Source: Brugia malayi (taxonomy: Eukaryota > Nematoda > Chromadorea > Rhabditida > Onchocercidae). Taken from it: a stretch of 64,000 nucleotides of DNA. Shown here in pieces: positions 1-10,800 of this stretch. Under the pieces are notes generated by a model that was not told where the DNA came from, ran no database searches, and saw nothing but the letters and a program-made list of their open reading frames with translations. Every line of letters starts with the position of its first letter. Position 1 is the first letter of the stretch. Location: the NCBI RefSeq assembly GCF_000002995.4, contig NW_025062479.1:14938721-15002720 (forward strand). The letters run 5' to 3'. Both the position numbers and the translations under genes were made by a program.

Positions 1-178
1 TAAAAAGTATATTGCGCATCAAATGGTTTTGTTCATTGTAGTATTATATCATGATAGAAGTTGATCAGAGCCTATGATGGAATGATCAGTTAGAGGCTTC
101 CATGAATAAATTTCATGAATAAATTTTATTGAGTACTGAACTGTTTATGAAAATTTTCTAGTACTGAAAAATCATAAG

Positions 179-1619
179 TGAATTTAGGCTTCTAACAGAG
201 GACGAAATGGAGATTCTAACACTAGAAATGTATGAACGTGGTTTGTATAGTCCATCGTATGGTGACGAAAAAGAAGCTATGCCAGGTATCGAGATTTTGG
301 ATGAAGCAGAAGATATCCAGAAACGTGAGGAAATGATGGACAAAGCCGAGAATGGCTCTGCAGCTTCTACATCGGCTGGTCTATCGGTAATTTTTTTTTC
401 AAATTTTTGTCAGGTGGTTGTTTAATATTTTTATCAGTCAGCAATGCTAAGAACGAATGATAGAGGCATCGCTTTTCTCTATCTGTTATTTTCAATTAGA
501 AATTAAAATTGAGTTTAGTCTATTTCGTTACTTTGTTATTATTACTGTAGACGGCAGAAGCAGAAATGGAGTTGATAGCTCGCCGAGGCATGACGAATGA
601 TGAGGCAGCATTTTCTGTAGAAGCACCACTTGAAGCACAGACTTTTCTTTGGTCTGAAAAATATCGACCACGGAAACCAAGGTAATTCTCGCCCAATTTC
701 TGTCGCATATTGGTTCTTAAAAAACTCGTTCTCGTTTGAAGTTATATTTTTCTTTTTCCATGAATTTCAAGATTTAACAGTTTCAAAGATATTTAATATC
801 TTTAGTGGTTTTTATCTTACTAGGATTAATTTGCTTTTCACCTGTAAATCAAAGCTTTTCACTTGCAAAATTTGCTTGCCACATGTAAAGCTTTTGCGAC
901 CTTTTCAATTACAGATATTTCAATCGTGTACATACTGGATTTGAGTGGAATAAATATAATCAGACTCACTATGATATGGATAATCCACCGCCAAAAATTG
1001 TGCAGGGTTACCGCTTTAATGTAAAACTTTTTTTGATCAGAATTTTGAACTGTTTTTGAACTTATGTAGTCTGTTAAATTAACACCATTTAAGAGCTTTT
1101 TTTTTTTTTTTTATCAAGTTAAGATTAATATTAACATCTGGTAAATAAAATATGTCTTTACCATAAGAATGCTAGAATACTTAGTAATCTAGTAATATTA
1201 TTAGATAACTTTAACATTGGCTTACCGAAAGTAATTTACAGTGCCATAATGGAAAATTTCTAGTTGTTCCGTTCATTCCGCAAACTAAATTAAAAATTTC
1301 GGATTGTTCTCTTTATCCCACAAACTGAATTGAAAATTTTACCTGAAAACTCTTTCTGTAATGCAAACTGAATTGACTTCAGATATTCTATCCCGATTTA
1401 TTAGATGTCACAGAAACGCCTACGTTCACGGTAACACCATGCGATGACCCAGATTTTGCTGTGATAAGATTTCATGCCGGGCCTCCCTACGAAGATATAG
1501 CCTTTAAATGTGTTAATCGAGAATGGGAAATTAGCCATAAGCATGGCTACAAGTGTCAGTTTGTTAATGGTATATTCCAGTTATGGTTTTACTTCAAGAG
1601 GTACCGATATCGACGCTGA
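179..1619 (+). CDS. CACTIN: Cactin, C-terminal part (gene starts before the window)
   Basis: Cactin is a conserved nuclear protein first found as a partner of the IkB protein Cactus and later shown to bind the spliceosome. Visible exons: about 179-386, 551-681, 915-1020 and 1383-1619, all phase-consistent. The peptide passes through FLWSEKYRPRKPRYFNRV, the segment GFEWNKYNQTHYD, then IVQGYRFNIFYPDL, and ends FQLWFYFKRYRYRR followed by TGA. This tyrosine- and arginine-rich ending is diagnostic of the conserved cactin C-terminal domain. The acidic linker near the start (GIEILDEAEDIQKREE) also fits. The first visible exon boundary is uncertain: acceptors at 178 or 187 both keep the frame, while the one at 161 would bring in a stop. 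The N-terminal half lies before base 1. An AATAAA at about 1859 could be the polyadenylation signal. Family assignment is secure; only the left boundary is doubtful. Confidence 0.93.
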
Positions 1620-3922
1620 TTGATAATTGATACAGTTCAAAATGTTTTCGAAATGTTTTATTTCTATATTTATTCAGCATATTTTCGCGATAGAACTTCC
1701 CTTCTTGACCTATATTTTGTTTTTCGTGAATTTTTTTTTTTCGTGAATTTAAGCATCAAATTGTTAGATTTTGATCATCAAGTACTTTGATTATTCTTTA
1801 CTAAACCATAACAATTTTGTCTAGATACTGTTGTTGATGAATTCGTTTTATTGCACTGAATAAAATCAATACTAAGTTGAACAGTTGGAAATGAAGTTAT
1901 CATACTGAAGTGCAAAAAAAAAGCTCATCATACATAAATTTGTCGCATTCGAGCATTACGTGAGTGTTCCGTGATGTCCACACGTTTCACATTTAATTTT
2001 CTTTCAGCTTTACATTCTGAGACGATCGAAATGGCCTATACAGGCCGGTGCAAATGATGCATTGTTATAAGGCTTGTCGCTAGTAAGTCATTCGGGGTTC
2101 GATTCTTGGGTGTACCAGTGATGAAATGACGTTAATCTGCTGTTCACGTAGTGATCATACGTTTGAAGTGAACGTTTGTCATAAGTCTGAGGTCGTATCA
2201 TCCAGGGAGATTCATTCACCGTACGCTAAGTCAAGCTTCATTAAGAAAGGTTGGAATGAATGTTTGTCACGAATCGTCATGTATTACTTTCTCCATTAAT
2301 TGCACATATCATCAGATCAAGCGTATTATCAGATAAGATTAAACAATTTAACACAAAAATAAATGAGCGAACAAAATGAAGTAAAAACGCAGAATTCATG
2401 CAGACAGTTCTTATATCAAAAAATTCTTTTATAAAGAATTTTGTATGAGAAAACGTTTCTGACTATTTCTATGTATTTCTGACTATACTCAAAATATTAG
2501 ACCCCACATGCAATAAAAAAGTTTCAGCAGTTAAACTCAAACTGCATCCTGAGTTGAGTATTAATCTTCCACAAGATTTGAAATTCTGCGAAATTTTTTC
2601 ATAAATCCGCTTTTTTATGTCGATTTCTTTTTTCAGCTGAAACATTTGGATAGTTAAAAATTTCTCCATAAGTCACAATAGCCCAATTACAATACTGGCT
2701 ATACTAATGATGTGTAAATAGCGGTACTGCATTAGCAGCAACTTTTTTTCATTATAGTGAAAATAATTTAAACAATATTTTTCCAATTTATTTATTTATT
2801 TAATTTTATTAGTTTGTCACAGTTTAATTTCTTTACTTGTTTTTTTTTTTTTTTTTTTTTTTTTAATTTTCTTTGTTTGCTTATTTATTTATTATTTATT
2901 AGATAAATGAACCAAATAAATAAGTTACAAGTGCATGTTTTCATTTTACATTGTAAAATATAAATTTTTGTATTTTTTATCGCTGTATAACTGTTATGGA
3001 ATAATTTGTTGAAAAACAACAGTGTAATTTAAATGTTAACAAAGATTTTCAACTTATTATTCCTAGATGAGTGAGTAAAGGTCAAGAAAGGTTATGGTCA
3101 TGTTCTTTTAATAATTGATATAAATAACGAATGCAAAAATCTTGCGATTACCTATTAATTTCTAATGTATTTTGAAATTAGCAATAAGCGAATTTAAGCA
3201 AATTTCAAAGCGGTTGTTTCTTAAAAAATGACATATTCTGTATTTTTTTAATTTTTTTTAAAATAGTTATTATCTGAATAGCTTGTAAAGGTTGACGTTT
3301 CATAAACATATAGGATAAAAAGTTAAAAATAAAGAATTGATAAACACTTTACTAAAATTACTAGTATTTTTTATCGAAAGTTGCTCAACTTTAATTTTAG
3401 ATTTCTGTAGGAGAACAGGGTGGGAGGAAAAGAGAGAGAGAGGAAGAAGGAAGATAGGAAAGACGACATTTATTTGAAAATAAAATAATGGTTATTTGGA
3501 ATGCATGAATTTAGATAGATGCATAAACTGCATTTACTAAAATGCATGCGCTATCAAATCAAACTGATTTAATTTGTATGTTATAATAGTTATAAAATTT
3601 TTGATTAGAGTACAAAAGAAATTACTATAGGATAAGCAAATAGGAATTTAAAATTAAAATTTTAATTATTAAATGATTTATCAGCAACGAAAACGATAGT
3701 CAAACATTTTTTAATTTCTTGTCAAATTTAAACTGAAAGTGTCAACTTAATAAATGAATAAACTATGCCAAAAGAAAGCAGAACAAAATGAAAAGACAAT
3801 AGAAGTGGAATTCATTTTAAAAAATTTTTTCTTAATAATCTATGAAATTTTAATTTTAGCATAGTCGTAGTAAAACAGAACGATTACTACGATATATTCT
3901 TCGACGACAGCAGTGTGTCATA
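1620..3922. other. Intergenic stretch between cactin and the secreted-protein gene
   Basis: No exon could be supported here on either strand. It holds a tRNA-promoter-like sequence near 2032-2115 (listed separately), a T-run of more than 20 at about 2839-2864, a purine-rich GA stretch at about 3420-3470, and otherwise AT-rich unique sequence. The promoter of the downstream gene presumably lies in the right part. Confidence 0.6.
2032..2115 (+). repeat. tRNA-promoter-like sequence (possible SINE head)
   Basis: The sequence GGTTCGATTC at 2096-2105 matches the RNA polymerase III B box of tRNA genes. About 64 bases upstream, TGGCC at 2032 could be the start of an A box. The implied T arm pairs only partly, and I cannot fold a full cloverleaf. 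The stretch is less AT-rich than its surroundings. A tRNA-derived short interspersed element is one explanation; a chance B box is another. Confidence 0.25.
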
Positions 3923-4856
3923 ATGCTATCTATGCAAATTATTTTCTTTATCTTAATTATTACTGTTATTTTCGCACAATTTCACAGTACTGCTAATCTT
4001 AATGTTTGTTTTATTGCATTTCCATTTTTTTTCATTTCGTTATTTCTAACATTTTTTAAAACACTTTTCTTAGAAATTTTAATTATTTTTAAGTTTTTAA
4101 AAAAATCTTTTTTTCTTTTTTTTAAATATTATTTTATAAAATCAAATGATATGTTAATTTTTTTTTTTTTTTTTTGCATATTAACGTTATTTCCTTCCTC
4201 TTTTTAATGGCATTTATTAATTATATTATTTTGAATATTAACCAATTTAGTTTCAATAAAGAAATAAAAAGAAAAAGTTAAAAAACTTCATTATCACCAA
4301 TTTTTATTTTAGGAAAAGTATTTTCGGTTAATTCATGAAAATGATATATTAGTTCAGTATACAAATTTTTCGAACTTCTTTTCATGCAAATATTATCCGC
4401 CTACTGAATATGATATTGTAAGAAAAACTGCTCAATTTATATTTCTTAATTTCTAACAGTTTTTTTAATTTTACTATTTATTTTATACTCAAAATTTCCC
4501 AATAAGGATAATAAGCTTAATATAGGTAAGAAATTCTAATAAACTATGCTTAATTTCGATAGAGTTAGCATTGACGAAACATGCGAAACAATAAAAGTTT
4601 TTCAAAATATTTACATATTTTCCCCACTTATATATAAGTTCATAAAAAAAAAAATTCTTTTTGTAGAAAAATCATCTAAGTTTGGGAATAACTCATAAGT
4701 TATTTTTTTGCATGTGCAAAAAATTTAATCGGGTTTTGTTAATAATTTTGTTTAGTAAGAATTGAAGTGACTCTAAAAATTTTTGGAAAAAGGAATTTCA
4801 AAATGAAAGAATTTTTGAGGAAATTATCTTCGTTTTATTCTTTTTTTTTTTTTTTT

Positions 4857-4887
<31 letters not shown>

Positions 4888-6704
4888 GTGAATTAAAATG
4901 GATAATTCTTTTTTTTCTGTAGTCAGAATGTGGATGGGGAAATGATGAATCGTCTTTTATGATAAGATTTCATCGGCGACGAACTGGTACACACAAATGC
5001 GCCTCACGGCTTGACATGGTTTATTTGTTTTTAATTTGAATCAATCAGTACTTTTTATTTATCTTATTTTGTTAATTTCATTTTCTCTTGGTTAACCCGA
5101 AAATTAAACTTATTTTACGAAATAAAACAAAAATTGCTTAGCTTAAATTTTCATACTAGACCAAAATTCTTTTTTAATTGTTTAATTTTCTTATTTTTTT
5201 TGTTTTTCTTGTTCATATGAAATTTTTGATATTAAACTTTTGATCTAACAGTTATAAAATTTTGGATACTATGAAATTTTCAAATTTAATTTTTTTTTTT
5301 TTAGAAATTAAAGTTATTATGGCTTGAATTTAGTATTCCAGATGATTTGAAATATTCAAAGCAAATTTTATATACCCTTCAAATATACAGTAAATTTAAT
5401 TAATTTTAGATCCCATGTGATCTAAAATATCCAAAATCATATAGACTATGGCAAAATGCACTGAAAATAGCGGTAAATACAAGTGATTTCGTAAGTGAAT
5501 ATCGTCCCTGTCCAGGTATTTTCAATAATTCCATCGGCAAATATGGGATATCTCCACAAACTTCAGTTCTGGTGAGTTATTAGCTTTTAATTGCATTCAG
5601 CTACTCAATAACTTCATTCCACTTTTATCAATCAAAATTTTTTCCAATTCTCATTACACTTTCAGAATTATAAGAATTTAAAAAGTGTATAAGAGTAACA
5701 ATTAGTGATAAACTATTAAACTTGTATGATTAATTTCTTATCACCTAAAGTTTTGTAATGATTTTTCAAGATTCTAAAATATACTGGAAGAATGGTAATA
5801 AACTTGCAGGCCCCAACAATCAGAAATATAGATCAATTCGGTAAAGGATTTATGCTTCGTCCAAAAGATTTTATTATGCGTTGCCCGATTTGCATGATTA
5901 GCAGTAAATTTTCTTCGTAAGCTTATTTGTGTTTTTTTTTTTTAATTAAATAATTCAATTAAAATGGAGAAGTATAATTAAATCAATCATTTATCTTCTC
6001 TTTTTTCCTTCTAACACCTATTACATAATATTGTAATTTGTGAAGTTCACTTTTCATTAATTACTTCTGATAAGATAACTATCAATCATTACTTCAACTT
6101 AATGCAAATATCTTCCTAGTATAAAAAAAAAAAAAAAAAAAAAAAAACAACTACATTCATTTCAATCAGAAAAAAAAGTTGATATAAAATTCAAATTTCA
6201 TCTTATTAATTTTTAACTGTTCAATTTAACTCTCCAATTAATTTTTCAAAATAATATCGAACAAATATTTATATTAAATTCAAAAGAAAACGAAAGGAAG
6301 AAAATCGTCATTAAAACAGTCATAGTTGAAATTATTTAAAGAACTTTTTTTGCTAGTTATTTAAAATAATTTTTAGAATAGCTGTTTGAAATGTTATTTT
6401 AAATAATTCTCACATTCTTTTTTTTTTTTTCTTGACTCAAAATAGGTAATATAGGGAAGAGATAACAATGTTAATTAGGGCGGTAAATAAATTCGATGAT
6501 AGGAATATGCGGAAAAATTATTGCGCACGAAGTATGGAAACACTACGAGAAGGTTGGCCACAAAAAGCTGCACTTTGTGATGAAATTGAAAATCATCCAT
6601 TTCAACAATTTTGCAACACATATGACGCTATCATGCATAAAATGCATGATATCACAGCACCTATTATCAATAGTGAAGCCAATTATGATCAAGATATTGA
6701 TTAA
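3923..6704 (+). CDS. Unrecognised secreted cysteine-rich protein (about 266 aa)
   Basis: I do not recognise this protein. A phase-consistent six-exon model reads 3923-4003, 4313-4417, 4923-5018, 5410-5571, 5810-5916 and 6455-6704 (stop). It begins with a strong signal peptide: MLSMQIIFFILIITVIFAQF, then HSTANLN. The mature part has ten cysteines, including a CPIC motif, and no further membrane segment. N-glycosylation sequons include NFS, NTS and NNS. It ends SEANYDQDID. The open frame upstream of 3923 continues in phase to an acceptor at 3859, so a longer N terminus is possible, but the signal peptide argues for the ATG at 3923, perhaps after trans-splicing. The cysteine spacing in the last third recalls saposin-like folds only weakly. 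The last acceptor (ATATAG before 6455) is chosen because the nearer AG at 6444-6445 would put TAA in frame. The gene product is inferred; its role is unknown. Confidence 0.7.
4841..4888 (+). repeat. T26-G22 homopolymer junction
   Basis: Twenty-six T (4841-4866) are followed directly by twenty-two G (4867-4888) inside an intron of the secreted-protein gene, 34 bases before the exon-3 acceptor. It is the only long G run in the window. Such a run can form quadruplexes and its length in an assembly is unreliable. Confidence 0.95.
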
Positions 6705-7891
6705 TCAACTTTATCAATGATGAAAACAGTGAAACAAAAATCAGAATTTTTGTCTAATCATTTATCAGTATAAAGTAGTTATGATCACATGCAGAAAATA
6801 CACAAATACTGTAAATGTTATTAATGCAATGTTTTTTTTTTTTTTTTTGCAATTTTGAAATCGTTTAATTTGAATATATGTAATTATATTCTTTATTATT
6901 ACTTTTTTTCTTTGCATCCATAGATTTAGGACTACATATAAATTTGTTGAAAATGAATTTTAGACAACTGCTCACTGATTTTAGTTATCTAAATATTTCG
7001 TGCTAAGCAATCACTGATTAATTCAAATTTTTGCCTGATCTAAGCAACCATTGATTGAATAATTCAAATTATACATTTTTTTGACTTTAGTCAATTAACT
7101 AACTGATTCAGCCGCTACACTTGCTTAATCTTAGGTATTGTTTGGTTTAAATCAAGATTTACTTGACAACAAGTTATTCTTTTGATTAGTTAAATTGGAT
7201 GATACCAAGTTGTTACACGAAAATAAGCAATGCTAATAGTAATTATAATCTTATTAGCATGACAAACTAATGTGTTAAAATTTAAGTAGGAGCTAAATAA
7301 CAACTTTAATTTTAATCTGTCATCCCTTAAAGACTGAACACTACCACATATACGTAAGAATACAAATGGATGGAAGGGTACTTACTATCAATTGTTTTCG
7401 CAACGCTCCAGTTATCGTGATCTACTGTTATTGAATTTTGGCAAACTGGGACCAGTAGTTGCAAATTATCCCGAAAGCTTTGATGGCGTTTGAAGTAGAA
7501 GGTTAGAAGCTAAAGTTGGGGTTAGTGAGTTGGCTGCTTAATTTCTTTTTTTCTCCTCAGTTCAATGCTAATTTAATATCATTTGATTTAGAAACGGTAT
7601 TTTTATGAACGGTTTGTAATATTCTTATTTTGTTATTTGAGTATTTTTTTCTATAAAGATAGCATACCAGGAGTATTAAAATTTCCAGATTCTTTAGTTG
7701 TAAAATTAATAAACTGTTGGGTTTTAGTAGTCGTTGGTATCTGAAATATTTCGGGGTATGGAAACGTTTAAGATTAATAAAAACTTTTGTAAATGATGTT
7801 TTGAGAATGCTAGTAATTCTTGTTTAAAGGATTCGTTGCATCTTTTTTTCTTTCCTTTAAAAACTATGTTTTCAAATATTTATAGGCGAAC
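6705..7891 (+). other. Intergenic region upstream of prp-6
   Basis: There is no supportable exon. The sequence at 7330-7540 is less AT-rich than its surroundings and probably contains the prp-6 promoter. An acceptor-like TTTATAG ends at 7885, six bases before the prp-6 ATG at 7892. It could receive a spliced leader or a 5' UTR exon. Confidence 0.4.
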
Positions 7892-10800
7892 ATGACAACA
7901 GTAACCATCCCGGGTTCCCTCGTGAACAAACGGAAAAAACACTTTTTGGGCATGCCAGCACCAGCGGGCTACGTTGCTGGTGTTGGTCGTGGTGCAACTG
8001 GTTTTACCACACGTTCCGATATCGGACCGGCTCGGGACAGTACCGACTTACCAGAGTTACCACCAGCTGGTCCGACAAAAAAGGCCCGCGAGGATGATGA
8101 TGACAAGAAGGATGATAACGAAGATTTAAATGATTCCAACTACGATGAGGTCTAGCTAGCACTACCTAGTCTTTTTTGGCGAATTAGAAAACCATTAATT
8201 TTATTTTTTAGATGAAATATCCATTTGGTTGGATAGTGTTCTTGTTATTGTATTGAATAACTTTCTGTGAAATTTTTGTCTTCGTTGACAATTGGCATTC
8301 TTTATCCATGCTATTTATTGAATTTTAGTTTGAAGGTTACGGTGGGAGCTTATTCTCGAAAGATCCTTATGATAAAGATGACGAAGAAGCAGACGAAATT
8401 TACAGTGCTGTTGATTCTCGGATTGATGAACGTCGGAAAGAATATAGGTAAGCTAGCCGATTAACTGGTGGCTGTTAAGTTGCACTTTTCCAGCTGTCAT
8501 TGATTTGATGGATTGATTGACATTCAACCTTTATGATTAATTGCAATTTGATTTAGAGAGAAGAAATACAAAGAAGCTATTGAAAAATATCGTAAAGAAC
8601 GGCCAAAAATTCAGCAAGAGTTTTCTGATCTGAAGCGTCAATTGTCCAACGTAACGGAAGCAGAATGGTCGGCAATTCCAGAAGTTGGTGATATTCGGAA
8701 TAAAGCGAAACGTAATCCACGAGCAGACAAGTATCTTTTTCTAATTTTTATGTAGAATTCTTTATATCAACCCTAATTCTTATTTTTTAATACTTCTTTT
8801 AGCACATCAGTAGAGGTTTTGCAAAGGAAAATAGAGAATTATTTAACGAATTATGGTTTTTAGAATTACTCCAGTGCCAGATTCAATAATCGCATCTGCT
8901 ATGTCATATGGCCAGATGAATAGCCAGATGGACAGTCGTATTCAGTCAGGTCTCTTAACACCAATGGGTTCCGGGATTACTTCAACGTTTAATGGAATGA
9001 CTTCTACCTATGGTAGTGGTTTTATGTCTACACTAAGCGGCATAAAAAGTGGTTTGTTAACACCAGGATGGAAAACCGGAATACAATCCGGCTCTTCATC
9101 ATCTGCGGATCTTGATTTACGAAAAATTGGCCAGGCTAGGAACGCAATTATGGACATCAAATTAAATCAGGTACCGTCGATTTACGCAAGTTGCTAGATT
9201 CACCTAATATCATGCAGTGAGAGTATTGTTTTAAGATTCCATTCATTTGTTGTGCTTTATTGGTTGAATACCAGAACTTTAATTTTACTCCTGTTTTTCT
9301 GCTGAATAACATTTGAACATGGAAACGACATTGTTTCGTTTTATTTAAAAGAAATATATTTTATTAGAGATCGTTAGCTTTATTCTGTTTTTAAATGACA
9401 TGCTGTTCATTCAGGTGTCGGATTCCGTTACGGGACAAACAGTCGTTGATCCAAAAGGTTATCTAACAGATTTACAATCAATGATACCGCAATACGGTGG
9501 TGATATTAATGACATCAAGAAAGCTCGTTTGCTTTTAAAATCAGTTAGAGAAACCAATCCACGTCATCCACCAGGTGAAACTGTCTTCTTTGTCCTTATT
9601 TTGCTCTCTTAACATTCTATGAAATATATTTTAATTATCTAATCCAAATAATACCGCACTGTAATAACATTCTTTCCCTTGACTTTTTCTACAGCTAATC
9701 GCAGGTACAATTAGGACTTAATCGAATTTTTAACTGCTCATTTAACCTCGTACAAATTTTGTTTTATCCATATACTTTTTATCTTGAAAATTTCAAATCA
9801 GTGTTGTTTAGCCTGGATCGCTTCGGCGCGCTTGGAAGAAGTGGTTGGAAAGTTGCAGGTAGCCCGTAATTTAATCATAGAAGGTTGCGATCGAAATCCA
9901 AAGAGCGAAGATTTGTGGCTAGAATCAGTTCGTTTGCATCCTCCGGATACAGCAAAAGCTATTGGTAATAAAGAATAGCTTTATTTAACCGATTTAAACT
10001 CTCTAGATTCATTCTTGAAATATCAAGATTCTTCTTGCAGTGGCTGCTGCCGTACGTTCATTACCAAATTCGGTACGCATATGGATGAAAGCAGCTGAAC
10101 TTGAGGAAGACTTAAAAGCAAAAAAGAAAGTGTTCCGTAAGGCACTAGAACAAATTCCAACTTCGGTGCGTTTATGGAAAGCGGCAGTGGAATTGGAGGA
10201 GCCGGAAGATGCTAGAATTTTACTCACGAGAGCCGTGGAATGCTGCAGGTGTGAGACGAAATTTATCTGAATTTTTTTTAGAATGCTTTGAATTTTGAAC
10301 TCTTTAGAAAATATTAAAGTGCTCCCTTTGATAGGGAAATTTCAGTACTTCAACAGAGCTGTGGTTAGCATTGGCACGTCTAGAAACGTACGAAAATGCG
10401 CGTCGTGTTCTAAACAGAGCGCGTGAGCATATCCCTACTGAACGACAAATTTGGATTAGCGCTGCAAGATTGGAGGAAACTCGGGGACAAAGTGATATGG
10501 TTGATAGGATTATCGAAAGGGCTATTACTTCTCTGAAAGCGAATATGGTTGAAATTAATCGTGAACATTGGTTGAAAGATGCCGTTGATGCTGAAAAGGT
10601 ATTTTCCACTATGTTATGCATTTCAGTGTTCTGAAAATCCTTGTTTTTGCGTTAGAAAAGAATTGGCAAAAGAGACGTAAATGGATAATGGAGGCATTTT
10701 TAGGCTAACTGTAGACTCACTTCACAAGCTATCATTTCGCATGTTCTTGGAATTGGTGTTGAAGAAGAAGACCGAAAACATACATGGATGGAGGATGCGG

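Noticed and set aside
3923..4207. Single open frame of 94 codons as a complete gene
   Set aside because: After codon 27 it turns into Phe-rich noise exactly where a GT donor (4004) joins in phase to the next exon; only the signal-peptide part is coding.
6496..6720. Second overlapping frame in the last exon of the secreted-protein gene
   Set aside because: It does not connect in phase with the upstream exons; the frame ending at 6704 does and carries the expected cysteines.
9695..9704. Micro-exon as part of the main prp-6 coding sequence
   Set aside because: Joining exon 5 (ending 9574) directly to exon 6 (9812) gives the conserved [13 protein letters not shown]; adding the ten bases breaks the frame.
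10009..10621. Antisense frames opposite prp-6 exons
   Set aside because: They are shadows of the HAT-repeat coding sequence on the other strand.
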